Shown here piece after piece: positions 34,701 to 47,036 of a stretch of 64,000 bases of DNA; the first letter of the stretch is position 1, and every line of letters begins with the position of its first letter. Position numbers and translations under genes: made by a program. The stretch is from Craspedostauros australis. Taxonomy: Eukaryota > Bacillariophyta > Bacillariophyceae > Mastogloiales > Achnanthaceae. The notes under the pieces were generated by a model. That model was not told where the DNA came from and ran no database searches. It worked only from the letters and a program-made list of their open reading frames with translations. The stretch lies in NCBI GenBank assembly GCA_026770025.1, contig JAMXDE010000014.1, forward strand, positions 1,178,001 to 1,242,000, written 5' to 3'.

Positions 34701-37700
34701 TCAACGCCCAGCTCGGCAATCAAACGTACCTCCCATCACGCTTCTTGGCAGGGTTGATCCCGACTGCCCTTGTGGAGAAGTACGTCTTCTGGCAGAGCGA
34801 GAACGACGACATCATCGGATACGAGCAAACCAGGCGTCCAGGCGATGACGATGACGATGATGATGACGACTACAAGGACGAGGCCAGCGACAGCGAAGGT
34901 CCAACGACTCGGCTGATCATCAAGTTGTCGAAGGATCCTGATCTCGACAAGACCGGCTTCTGCAACACCGGCGCCGAGGCTGTCATCCAACGAATCCCCA
35001 TGCTGAGCTCCGACCATGTGATCGACAAGCGCGATCCGAATCGACCGTCCCTCACACTCCTCAACGTTATGTCGGCATCACCGTCATCTCTCCTCAAGCG
35101 AATCGGCATGCTCCTCTCCAAGCTTGACAACCTTGCCCATGTTCTGGTGTGGAGTTCTGCCAAGGTCGAATCCGCCCACGTCGCAGCTTCCATCGACTAC
35201 ATCGAGCTCCCCAGAGTGAACCTCTCCTTCAAATCCAAGGTGGTGGAAACAAGCGAGGGGAGCAAGGTGACGCGATTGTACAGCAACGATCATGACGGGC
35301 TCTTCATTGCCGTTTCTTCGGAAGCCAGGGATATCGCAGATCGCTTGCTCGGGAACGTGTCGCACTACATCGTGTTGCGGAACTCCGACAACGACCTTTT
35401 CGTGCTGATGCCAGGTTGCGCTCTGCCACGACGCTTGCACATGGACGGATCGAGACTGTCGGTGCAGGTCATTTTGGATCGCAGAAACCAGGAATGGATC
35501 GACAACATTGGCGAAGTCCGTTGCTACCTGTACCCTATCCACAACTCGCGATCCTTCCTCATCACGCCGTCATTGGCATCCTCGTTGTACCTCATGGTCA
35601 TGTACTTCATCACTGGCGCTTACACCGACGTGTTCAAGATGGTGGAATCATGCGTCAGCGAAAACTTGACACCGGAAGAGGTACGGGCAGACTTTTGTGT
35701 TCCGGATACGCCATCTCTTTGGCAGTGGCCATCCGTGTACCTATCCGTGCACCTTTCTGCGTCGAAACTGGACATCGAAGCTCTTGGCCGTGTATCATCT
35801 TTCGTCTGGTGTATTGCTGTGCTTCTGTTTCACAAACGTTGTCTCGTTTTGGTTGGTCTAGTTGCGTGTTGTTTCTTTACTTTTTTTTTGCTTTCCGACC
35901 ACATCTCACCGCAACTGACAACCGCAACAAATTGTGAAATGCTCGCCTTTCATCTCTAAACGTCTTTCCTCAATCACAGCAACAAATCTTCAACCAGCTA
36001 GAATTCCTGGGCAACGATTTCCACCCAGATGCACATGCCTGCCGGCTCAAGCTGTCCGTCGTGACGGTCGGACTGGGCGAAGAATCGACCATGAAGTGTC
36101 CATGGAGTGTGGCAGAGGAGATGGAGGAATACTCCAAGAAGCACGTGTGCGTGTCATCATCCTGCCGCCTCACAACTGAGGAAGAGATGCTACTCTTGCA
36201 ACTCTGCAGTCCTGATGCGAGAGGCAGATTGTCACTGTCGTTGCTCAATCGCAAGGCGTTCGTGACGGCTGTCAGCAGTCTTGCCACGCTTCCAGAGGAC
36301 AAGACGCTGACTGTGAAACTTGGCACCGAGCGTCCTCCACCAGTCGAGAACTTCGACACCGGGCCGGACATGACCATCCTGGACAACCCGAAGAAGAGCT
36401 ACATCTCCTCCAAGTTGTTCGGAGCCGCCTACTCACGCCCAGAGGAAGACCAGGTGGCATTCGGTGGCCTGAAGGCGTTGGAATACATCAACAGCGCGAT
36501 GACATCTGGCGTCACGTTGTCGTCATCAAGCTACGGTTTCCCGTTGCTCTACGATCTCATGACTGGGACCGTAGGTTTCAAACTCCACCCAAGCGATCGC
36601 ACTCACAACTGGGGCAGACTCCTCTTCCGCATGCTCCCATCGAGCGACTTCAAGACCGGTTCTGCAGAGATGTCAGTTCTGCGGATCTTGGCCGACAATC
36701 CTGCGCTGGCTTCGCACCCCAACGTCCCGAAGTTCCAGATCGACAGCGGCATGAGCAAGTTCAAGGGAGTCTTCTCAGGAAAGGACGCTGTGAGCCGTCT
36801 GCTGGAGCAGCTTCATACGTTCTTGACGCAGGATGCAACGAAGCAAATGATCACGCAGATAGCCGTCCTGAGAGAATCCGTTCCACGAACGGCGATGATT
36901 CTTTCCAGGCCCAATTCGTACTCGTCTCATCGTCTGTGGGTGGTGCCGCGATTGACAGATTACTCGCAGCATGTCTTCTTCCTCGACGTGCAGAACTGCG
37001 CGGCCGTCAACATCCCGCTCAAGCAACTACAGGCGTTCGCATCGCGCCCGCTTGCGCCCATGAAGCTGGAGGGCTACCTGAAGTACATGACAAAGAGCGA
37101 GCTTGGAATGCCGGCAGTCAGCTCGGCTGTGCCGTTCGATGTGTCCGGAGAACGAGCCTCTCAAACCCACTGTTCTCAGGCGACCCTGACACGAGTTTCC
37201 ACGGACATCATCAAGTACGCTGAGAAGACCAACTCTGAAAAGTCGCCCACACTCATTGGCTTCACACCGGGCGGAATTCAGTCTTTCCACACCAACCCAT
37301 CGGCGTTGAACCTTGCGAACGGCCAGCTCCAAAAGCTCATCAAGGGCCTGAACCAAGCCATGACCTTCGATCGCAAGTCGCTCTGGAATCTCATGAACCG
37401 AGCGTTGGCCATCGCAACTAGCGATGAACGCAGCGATGCACCGAATGCGTCAGGGCCGAACGGGGAGATCAATTTCCTGAAGTTCCGACTGGGGCAGGTC
37501 AGCGAGCGAGAGCCTGCCGCTTGGTTCGAGCATCTGGTGGCATCGCTCCTTTCCACGAGATCGGAGCACGATATTCGCTCCCTGAACCCGTACATGTCAG
37601 GCGTCGCATACAAGACGGTCACGAGTTTGACAGTCGTGGCGATGCTGACCTCCATTCGCATCAGCCAAACGCACAGAGCATTAACGAGGTATGTACAACC

Positions 37701-40700
37701 TGGACATGCTGCACCGTGCATATGCCGTCCTGTCCTGCCGACAGCCACTCCATCGTCATCAAAGCGTCTCACCTTTTCCATACTTGTGTCCGTTCCCTAA
37801 CTGCTCGTTTTGTGCAAACGCTGCTGCCGCTACTTTGGCGCCACACCTGTTGCCATTGTTTCTCCTCATTGTTTTCGTTTTCGTTGGAACGCCCTTTGCG
37901 TGGCGACTATCAAACTTTGGTTTGAACCTTGTCTTGATTATCCGTGCAGCCTGACGAAGCTGATCATGCTTCTTCGAAGAGTGAAGCCAACAAACGCGCC
38001 GGGTGTTCAGCAGCGCATCTGCAAGGAAATCACGCTGCAGTCCTCGAAGGTTGCCATGGATGTTGCAAACGAGCGTCACTACATGAAGATGAACCCCACC
38101 AACCCCAACTTCATCGAGTTCGACCCACGGTACTTGGTCTTCGAATTCACGTACTCGATCATGCTGCGAAAGAGCCAGGTCATCCTTGTTGATAAATTCA
38201 TGCATGCGCTGAAGAACAACCAGTCGATGTGCCATCAAATGATCATGGGAGCCGGAAAGACCACGGTCGTCACACCGCTGCTTGCACTGATGCTGGCCGA
38301 CGGCAAACAACTGGTCACGCAGGTGGTTCCGCATGCCCTCTTGGAATTCTCCAGAGGCGTGATGAGAGAGAAGTTTGCCGCTGTGGTGCGAAAGCCAATC
38401 TTCACATTCGAGTTCAGCAGATCCACCCCCATCACCAAGGATCTGTACCTCAAGCTTTGCAAGGCGCGTGATAGCCGAGCCGTGATCTGCGCAACCCCAA
38501 CGAGCGTGAAATCGTTCATGCTGAAGTTCGTGGAAATGATGAAGATCCTCGAGGAGGCCAAGTTTGGAAGACGCAAGAAGGCGTCTGCCAACAATGGCAT
38601 CTTCTCGGCGTTCTCGCTGTCGGCCATAGCGAGGAAGTTCCGAGATCAGTCCGAGGTCATGGAGACGACGGTCAACCCCGAGGACGTGTACTACTGTTGC
38701 GAAATCCTGAAGCTATTCAGGAGCGGCGTTCTGCTGCTGGACGAAGTCGACCTCATCCTCCATCCTCTGAAGAGCGAGCTCAATTGGCCGATCGGACTGA
38801 AGGATCCGATCGACTACTCAAGGTCGAAGCTTGGCATTGGCATTCGTTGGGATGTGCAATGGCATCTCCTGGATGCCATCTTCTTCCACAACAAGAAGAA
38901 GATGTCGGTGGCCTTCGAAGACAGCCGAGAAGCCATCACGATCCTGGAGAGCATCTCCAACGTCATAACCTTGGGCGTGACGAACAAATACATGCAATTC
39001 ACGCCGCATCTGGTGCTCCTAAACAGACCGTACTACCACAAGGAGCTCAAGCCGCTCATGGCTCGATGGCAGCTGCTCTACCTCCGCCACAAGCGGTTGC
39101 CCTCCGTGGACAACAGACATTTGCTGTCCTACATGATCAATGGTCCACTGAAGGACAAGCAGGCAGCGTCAGCAGTCCAAGTGGCCCTCGACGACGAGTA
39201 CATGAAGCTGCTGAACCTGAGCCACGACCTATTGAGGAACTTCATTCCCCACGTCCTGTCCAAGATCAATCGCGTCACGTTCGGTCTGCTGTCGAAGTCA
39301 GACATGAAAAACGTCGTCGAGAAGAACGTCTCACTGGCGCGTCGTCTCACAGCAATCCCGTTCATCGGAAAGGACATCCCTTCCAGAGCCAGTCAGTTTT
39401 CGCACCCGGACATCGTCATCGGGCTCACTGTCATGGCGTACCGTTACGAAGGTCTCCGCTTCACCGACTTTGAGAATGTGCTCACGGAGCTCCGAGACCA
39501 GCTGGACTCGGAATTCGGTCCATATCACAAACGTCCGTCTGCGTTGCTGTACAAGGCCTGGGTCGAAGAGGCTGGCGGAAAGGTCCGCGGCCCACGTGAG
39601 GGGCAAACATCCGAGGACTTCAACGATGTCAGCGCCTACTCGAAGGGCAGAATCGGAGGAAGAGGATCGGACGATATCTGGCCGCTCCACCTGCTTGATC
39701 TCAAGGACGACAACCACATGAGCGTGACGTTCAAGCTGCTGCACGACCTTCCGCACGTGATCCAGTACTATCTGGATCAGTTTGTGTTCCCACTGACGAT
39801 GGAGCACCATCATGAGAAGATCAGCGCCTCCGGTCAGGATCTGGGAGGAGAAATGCTCTTCAGCAAGAGGGTTGGTTTCAGCGGAACCCCCAGCGATCTG
39901 CTGCCAGAGGAGCTTGGGCAGTGCCAGTACGACGAGGGAGTCGACGGCCAAATCTTGCACTTCCTAACAAACGAGGCCATCGTTAGCAGCCGTTTGATGG
40001 AATCCCAATGGTCCGTGAAGAAGTTGCTGGATGACATTCTGAAGGCAGACCCACCGTACCACGCGCTTTTGGATTGCGGTGCACTCATCACGGGAATGAG
40101 CAACTACGAGGTAGCGAAGTACCTGCTGACGAACGGTCTCACGACGGAATTCGATGGCGTTGCCTTCCTGGACAGTCAGGACCGCAAGATGATGCTGATG
40201 AGGCATGGCATGAACGTCGTGCGTTTGAACCAGTCAGGAATCCCATCCCACCGCCGTTTCTCATTTTACGACCAGATCCATACCACCGGAATGGACATTC
40301 ATCAGTGCATCGATGCCAAGGCTGTCCTCACCCTTGGAAAGGACATGACGTTCCGTGATTATGCGCAGGGCGCGTTCCGTATGCGAGGAATCGGCAAGGG
40401 TCAAACCATCGAGCTGTTCATCATTCCTGAAGTGATGCGCCTGATCGATGATCAGAGGAAGAAGAATGCCAGGAATCCGCTCGCACCAACGACGCCTCAG
40501 CTCGGCATGGCACCAATGCCTGCAACCGGTTACGCCGCCGACATGGTGGGATTGCAAGCATCGGTTGGCGGTGTCAGCGCCGGCGCAGCTACCGGAAGTA
40601 CGATGGTCAGAGGTGCACAAGGAAAAAAGTTACTGATCGACGTCGCTGCCTGGTTGACGGTGAATGGAATGAAGAGCGAGAACATGCAATTCCGCAGTCT

Positions 40701-43700
40701 GTGTCAACAGAGCATCGACAACGTGCCTCGAAAACGTTGCTTCCAGACACTGACGGTCAATTTCCGCGAACTCACCCAGCTCGCATTCGCCAACAGGATC
40801 AAGGAATTTATGACAATGTCTGGCAAGCCCGGTGCTGCTGGAACACAGGGCGACAACGCTAGTGGTTTTGAGGAATGGCTGGCGGGATCCAAGCGGTTGT
40901 TCCAAGATGACATCAAGGCCATCAAGTCCGTTGTAGTCCCAGCTCTCGGAGTGGCCGGCAACAAGGCGCAGACCGTGGGAATCCAGACCATTCAGGCTTC
41001 GATTGACATCTTGACAGAGAGACTTGATTTCACCGTTCAAAACAGCCTGCCGGTCGTTGTGCCTCTCTCCGACACCCTTAGGAACAGCATCATCCGACGA
41101 TCTGATTTCATCGTCAATGACTACGACAAGGCGGTCGTGGACAAGATCCTCATGGTGCTCGTGAATTCCGAAGGCCTTGCGAAGAAGCGCTTTGGAGAAC
41201 CATCCGCCACCGACACAGCTGAAGATGACCAGGACGCCAACCTCAAGAAGGAGCAGACCGCAGAAGAAGAGGTTCTCAAGGAACAGGTACGTGCCTGCAG
41301 CGTTACGGTGTAAACGAGTCGGTGATGTGACAACTGCCGCTTGTTGGAGTCTGTGGGATTGTTGCAGAGACGCGCCTGGCATGGCAAAAGCCGCAAGAGC
41401 TCTTGCTTGCCCACTCTGTGCGGTTTCTCGCTGGGCCGATCCCTGATTCTTCGTTGTTGCTCTTTCTCACACTTGTCTGTGCAAATACTGCTCTGTCCAA
41501 TGCTCCGCTGTCTGTCTTCGATTTCTGTGGTGGCGCCCCGCGCATCAATTCATTTTCCGTGCAATTGTATTCCAACATTTCAACACTTTGTCGTCGCCAT
41601 GCGATCGTCTCTCACTTGATTTGCAGGAGGAAGAGGAAGAGGAGGAAGAAGAAGAGGAGGAGGAGGAAGAGGAAGAAGAAGTTGTGGAAGAATCTGCCAA
41701 GAAAAAGAACTACTCCCGTGATGGAGAAGACCCTGATCCGTGGATGGTTGATGCCTTGTCGCTTCCATACAATCCTGATCATGGCAAGCTGTTCAAGAAG
41801 AAGCGACCAGATGGAGTCGACTACAACCCATGGCAGAAGTACTTCTACCCTCTCTCGGAATTTGCCGTCAAGAACTACCTCTTCTCCCGTTCGATCAATC
41901 TGAAGTTCCCAGACTACTTGTACGTCTCAAAGAACTACTACGAGAAGCTCTGGAGCACGCGGACGCATCGCCGATTGAAGAATGTAATCGTCACCATGGA
42001 GTTCATTCCATCGAAGGCATCGCTGCGGGAAGTTGCAGCAACCGGTCGGCCGATCTCTGGTACGCAAGAGAAGATGCTGAAGCGAGCATTCTCGGGGGCC
42101 TCCGGTGATGGTTCTGGCACGATCTCGCTGACGGAGCTGCGAGAAGTTCTGAAGGCGGTGGATGTGGACGTCGATGGAGAGGATGGTGACAAGTTCTTCC
42201 AGAAGATGCCCGAGCTGAGGAACAGACCCATCACATTCGAAGATGTCAAGAAGATGCTGGAGCAGCGCCTCTTCTACCGCGTCCAGGCCGGTCGCCATTA
42301 CGTCATCCTATCACTGTTCGAAGCCGAGTGCATGCGAGCCGTGATGCATCAACAGAGCGCTATGCCCATCATCCCCGGCAAGGACACAGCGGTTGCAATC
42401 CGAACCGACCGCTCCTTGCTCGATTCCACGTACGGATACGAACCCGCGCAGAACTTCCAGCACTCGACGGCGCAGTCTTGCTTCAGATTCGTGGACAGCA
42501 TGCTCAACTACCAACCACGGGAGATTAGCTTGCTGTTGCGGGCCCTGCAAGAGAACGACTGCGAGCGCCGCTACAACTTCTTTGTGGAGGTGAGGAGCAA
42601 CCGCCGCCGCAAGGCCAAGGACCCGTCCGCCACGGCGCTGTCCAAGGTCTTCATTACAGCCGACGAACATCATTTGCTGAACTACAAGATCGCATCTGGA
42701 AGGATCACCGCCTTGCTCAAGTCGCGCGGAATGTATCCACGCGATTGCTTCGCAGCCATCGATCGCGATCGTGATGGTCTCCTCAACTTTGACGATCTCA
42801 AGAGAGGACTGGAATGGCTTGGTTTGAAGCTGGACCAAGTGCTTCTGATCGGATTCATCAAAGAATTGGACAAGGACAAGGACGGGTATATCAACTTGGA
42901 GGAGTTCAAGAGTGCGGTCGGATTCGAGGACGATGGAACGATGGCGCAGAATGCCGCGGCGTTCAACAATGGCATGCCACTGCCACCGATGCCATCGGAC
43001 AGCAACGAGAAGAAGAAGGTGGAAATCCCACCGGCCATCCTGGCCGCCGTCAAGGTGAAGATCAGGAAGGTCACCAAGTTCAACCAGATCTGGAACAGCC
43101 AAGGCAGCATGAGCCGGTTCAAGATCAGTATCTGGGAACCGGTGGTGGGGTCCGGAGGATTCCGCCAGAACAAGGGCTCCGTCTCGCTGGGGCACTTTGC
43201 CGGTTCGGGGTACGACAATCCAAATCGCGATGGCAAGGACAGATTCTGCCTGGAGGTGACAGACACTACAGGAAGCTGGGTGGGAGGCAGCAGCTGGCTA
43301 CCGCACGTGCTGGAACGGTACATGCCCCACCCTGCGCGGTTCCGTCTTGCCTGGAGTCTCACCCACGGCAGCAACCCGTTCTACGCATGGGAGCCTGTCC
43401 CACCCAGCGACGAGTTCATCGCCCTGGGCTTCGTCGGCACGAAGGAAGAGAAGGAGCCCAATCCAAGGTGCATGCGCTGCGTGTCGAAGGACTGGTGCAG
43501 GGACAGTGGATTCCTGAAGAAGATCTGGGACGACAGCGGGTCGGGTGGCCGCCAGGGCAGCATCTGGGTCTTCAACACGCTCAACCTCATCGGTTTCGTC
43601 AGCGGCAGTGACCCGCCAAGGAAGAAGGGCTTCGACCTTAAAAGCCGTCGCTTCTTCCTCAGAGAATACAGCGACACGAAACGACAGAACGTCGCCCCAG

Positions 43701-43729
43701 CCAAGGGCGGATACAAGAATCCAAAGTAG
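28706..43729 (+). CDS. Giant SH3 - DUF3638-like P-loop - EF-hand - Vps62-like protein
   Basis: Five exons: 28706-32556, 32827-35680, 35980-37688, 37950-41286 and 41627-43729, about 4,617 residues. All introns start GTAC or GTAT and end CAG, and rejoin in phase. Domains: SH3 (about 5-57, AWWWGTCNGKDGWFPPTYV); a Gln/Pro-rich stretch with repeated RSKSP(V/A)P motifs (to about 400); a long helical region; a conserved block with P-loop MGAGKTT (G2905, K2908) in HQMIMGAGKTTVVTPLLAL and a Walker-B-like LLDEVDL (D3069, E3070), matching the DUF3638/DUF3645 family of giant, poorly characterised proteins. Exon 5 opens with poly-Glu. It then has one degenerate EF-hand (4076-4087), two good ones (4296, 4332) and a Vps62/DUF946-like C-terminus (SKDWCRDS, WDDSGSGGRQGSIW). 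Cytosolic; a calcium-responsive NTPase scaffold is inference. Confidence 0.75.
32557..32826 (+). other. Stop-free in-frame intron of the giant gene
   Basis: Intron of 270 bp (a multiple of three) with GTACGT donor and TTGAACAG acceptor, and no stop codon in the flanking reading frame. Its translation is Cys/Phe/His-rich and unlike the flanking protein. Splicing restores AKR-AKFVSV. If retained it would add 90 residues. Confidence 0.75.
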
Positions 43730-44723
43730 AGTCTACGCCTGCTCTGGCGTGCGCGACCATCCGCATGAGCATCAGCGCGAGGGGTCAACCAGCACTCCTA
43801 GCTCGTGCAAGTGCTGTCGACCACTACCATACAGAGAAGAGTACCCCACTCCAAAAGTAGAGAGCAGAGAGCAGAGAGTACTGCAAGTGTTCACACAAAC
43901 AACAAAGCAACAGCCGAACGGCGAAAAAACAAACAAACAAACCAGCGACACAGGGCGGCTTGACAACGGCTTGCACTACCATCCATCGATGCAGGTGCAC
44001 GCACAAGTACAAGCACGCACACCGGCACAAAGCACGAAGACAATGTATCATTATCAAATTGCATTCATACCATGCGCTCCTACTCTACTCTTGTCCCTTC
44101 CATTCTGTTTGTGCGTGCACACCATTTCATACGAGTAGGTCGTAGAGAGCACCAGCGGAGGACGACAGCTCCGCAGTGTTTGGGGGATGGACGTGTTTGA
44201 GACCTCTCTGACAACAACGCTTGACCCAATTCCATGACCTGTTCGCTTAAAGATCAATCATGTTATCGAACAATATGATTCTCCATCTCGGACACTGCAC
44301 AGCACACACATGCGCCATTTGTTGCTTTGGTGGTTGTCGTCCTTCCGTACATCCGTCAGGTCCGACATGTCTACGTGCTGGTCGAAGTTGTCCCAGACCA
44401 ACCAACCAACCAACCAACCAACCAACCAACCAAACCAGTTGGACGCAAACAAAAATAGAGCACAAAACACGTTGCCACAACGCAACTCCACACATCATCC
44501 CTCGCCTTCCATTCATCGGAACAAATATCTCGCCACAATTCATCTGCTCGACTCTGTCTGAGGAAGTACCAGCACCATAACACTGCGAGGACATACCCAA
44601 CTGTATCTGGCATCAGCAGACCGCAGAAGAACAAGGAATAGCGTACCATACTCGTACTCAAACAGCATATTTCCAGAGGGAAAAAGAGGTTAGCCAAGGA
44701 CGGCAACCAAAGTGAATGTCAAG
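43730..44723. other. Intergenic region with (CCAA)n repeat
   Basis: This stretch lies between the giant gene and the CWC25 gene on the same strand. A tetranucleotide run (ACCA)n spans about 44397-44431. No coding or RNA gene is seen; it probably contains the 3' end of the former and the promoter of the latter. Confidence 0.5.
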
Positions 44724-46526
44724 ATGGTGCAAGGTTTAGGCTTTCTGTCGAAGAAATCATGGCATACCAAGAACATTGCCAACCAGGAGAAGGTCTGGAT
44801 GGCCGAGCAGCGCAAGGTTGCCGAGGAGAAGAAGATGAAGGAACTGGCAAAGCAGATTCAGCAGGAAAAGGAGCAGGATGAATTTGACCGTATTGCTGGT
44901 AAGAGTGGTTCAAGGGTCGTTCGCGACCGTGGCATCGACTGGATGTACCAGGAGGGAACGCGCGGTGAACTGGCGCAGCAGGACGAAGACAAGCGACGCG
45001 AGGAATTCCTGCTGGGGAAGGAGTTCGTGGGAGAAGGTGCAGTGCAGGGTGACTTCGACGGTGGCGGCGCAAAGGAGGGGATTAACAACGTTATGTCCGG
45101 CGTCGAAGCTGTTCCCTCAGCTGCTGGTGAGCGGGAAGGTGAAGACGACAAGAAGAAGAAGGCCAGCGAACAAAAGTCGACCATCACCGAGCGATTTGAC
45201 AACATGGAGCCCAGCGTGAAGGAGCGGAACGAAAACTTCCGAATCAGGGTCGAGGATCCGATGTTCCACGTCATCCAGGCTCAACAGCAAGCAGAAGCTC
45301 GCGCAGAAAAGAACAAGATGCTGTACAATCGGGTGATGGGATACTCGGACGATGATTCCGCAAGTGGCAGCGACGACAACGACGACGACGTCAAACGTCG
45401 CAAGAAGCACAAGAAGAAACACAAGAAAAAGAAAAAGGATAAGAAGCATCGCAAGCACAAAGAAAAATCGAAGAGCAAGAGCAGAAGCCGAGATACAATC
45501 GACAAATCAAGGAGCAAGCGCAGCAGGCATGACAGCGATGACGAGAGTGGCGACGACGATTGCAGCAATGCTAGATCCGTCGCCTCGAGCGTCGGAAATG
45601 ATCGCAAGAGACGTCGCAGATCTCCAACCCGCGGCCGCAATCGAAACGGCGGTCGAAGCCGAAGCCGCAGTCGCAGTCGTAGTCCTGGCATGGGTGAAAA
45701 ATCAATGGACAGATCGCGTTCGAATTCCAAACGTTACCACCCAAGGGAAAGATACGCAAGGCGCAGCCGCAGCCGCAGTCGCAGCCGCAGCAACGATCGC
45801 TCGAAGGATGCGAAACATCGCCGTCATGATGATGTGGACCGGCAACGATCAGCGCAGGGCCATCACCGTCGCTCTCATCACGACAGGCACGAGATTGACC
45901 GCCGTCCTAACCACGATTGGCATTCGCGACACCAAAGATCGAGAGAGCATGCTCATCGCGCGAACGCAGACAATCGGCGATGGGACGGGAACAGACGGCA
46001 CGACGGCAGGGATTCCCTTCATGGACGCAGCCATCGTCCTGGTGGTTTCCATGAGCGGCATGCGCATGGCAACCACAACAGAGATGCGGCCAGGCCTGAC
46101 AGGAATATCTCAAGCGAACAACCGACTGGCGACAAGAAGTACGGCCTCAAGGGCGTCAAGGGGAACGGCAAGCTTGACCTTGCCAATATTGGCCCCGATC
46201 GCAACCTTTTGGAGAAACGTCGACAGGAGCGCGAATCGGAATGCGATCGCAAGCGATCCCTCACGTCATCCCGACGCCGTTCTGGCACGGTGGATAGACA
46301 GAAGGCCCTGGAGGAGATGCAACGCGATGCCACCATGCAAAGAAGGGATGTCGCGAGACGCCCCAGCGACAAGTCAGAAGAAGACGCACCGCCAAGGTCG
46401 AAGGATGCGTCGTTCCTCAAGGACATGTCCCGCGAGGCACATGGCATCAACGACAACGTGACCTTGCAATCGCGAGTTGCGCAGAATCGCAACAAGGCTC
46501 AGAGACTTCATGATAAATTCCTGTAG
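44724..46526 (+). CDS. CWC25: Pre-mRNA splicing factor CWC25-like
   Basis: An intronless frame of 600 residues. The ATG at 44724 (MVQGLGFLSKKSWHTKN) matches the CWC25 start. Residues 1-50 form the CIR_N-type helix (KSWHTKNIANQEKVWMAEQ), followed by the GIDWMYQ and EEFLLGKEF motifs (usual form LEWMY ... EEYLLG) and a VEDPMFHVIQ segment (usual form DPL..I). CWC25 joins the activated spliceosome to promote the first transesterification step. From about 200 on, the protein is extended by Lys-, Asp- and Arg-Ser/Arg-His-rich tracts (RSRSRSRSPG and similar). A Lys/Glu-rich C-terminus ends SRVAQNRNKAQRLHDKFL, close to the usual C-terminal motif of the family. Nuclear. Confidence 0.85.
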   Translation: MVQGLGFLSKKSWHTKNIANQEKVWMAEQRKVAEEKKMKELAKQIQQEKEQDEFDRIAGKSGSRVVRDRGIDWMYQEGTRGELAQQDEDKRREEFLLGKEFVGEGAVQGDFDGGGAKEGINNVMSGVEAVPSAAGEREGEDDKKKKASEQKSTITERFDNMEPSVKERNENFRIRVEDPMFHVIQAQQQAEARAEKNKMLYNRVMGYSDDDSASGSDDNDDDVKRRKKHKKKHKKKKKDKKHRKHKEKSKSKSRSRDTIDKSRSKRSRHDSDDESGDDDCSNARSVASSVGNDRKRRRRSPTRGRNRNGGRSRSRSRSRSPGMGEKSMDRSRSNSKRYHPRERYARRSRSRSRSRSNDRSKDAKHRRHDDVDRQRSAQGHHRRSHHDRHEIDRRPNHDWHSRHQRSREHAHRANADNRRWDGNRRHDGRDSLHGRSHRPGGFHERHAHGNHNRDAARPDRNISSEQPTGDKKYGLKGVKGNGKLDLANIGPDRNLLEKRRQERESECDRKRSLTSSRRRSGTVDRQKALEEMQRDATMQRRDVARRPSDKSEEDAPPRSKDASFLKDMSREAHGINDNVTLQSRVAQNRNKAQRLHDKFL

Positions 46527-47036
46527 AGGAGAGCTTGGTGCTCACACGAATACTTGTGCTCTGGACGAGTATGCTACTACTACTTACTATAATACCAATA
46601 GAGAAAGTTACTCCAACATTGGCATTGTAACAGCGGCATCACACCAATACGAAACTCAAGTCACCAACCGCTAACGAACATGTGCTGCTGAAGTAACTTC
46701 TGAAGAGGTCTCTTTCTGCCCTGAAACATCATCATCTGTTGCAGTCGCGCCTCGTCTGTTGGTGCTCCAGAATACTTGCACTTTCCCTGAACCACGGACG
46801 CCAAAATGACTGGGTGTACTCTCTCTCTCTCTAGAGAGGGAGTCGTACATAGAGCACACACAAACCTCCATAGAAGCAGAGAGTATGAATCTCCACTGGA
46901 GCACTGGTGTAGGTACCATGCTATACCAATTAGGCGTTTTGGGAGCCGCTCGAAGAATCCCGTTTGTTGTTCTCGTAGTCTCAGGATGCTCCCAGTCGCT
47001 CTCTTGCTCTTTCTCCTCTTGTGAACTCTCCACGCA
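46527..47036. other. Convergent intergenic region
   Basis: 3' flanks of CWC25 (plus) and the FG-GAP gene (minus). A (CT)n run ending in a CTCTCTAGAGAG palindrome lies at about 46822-46840. No gene is seen. Confidence 0.5.
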
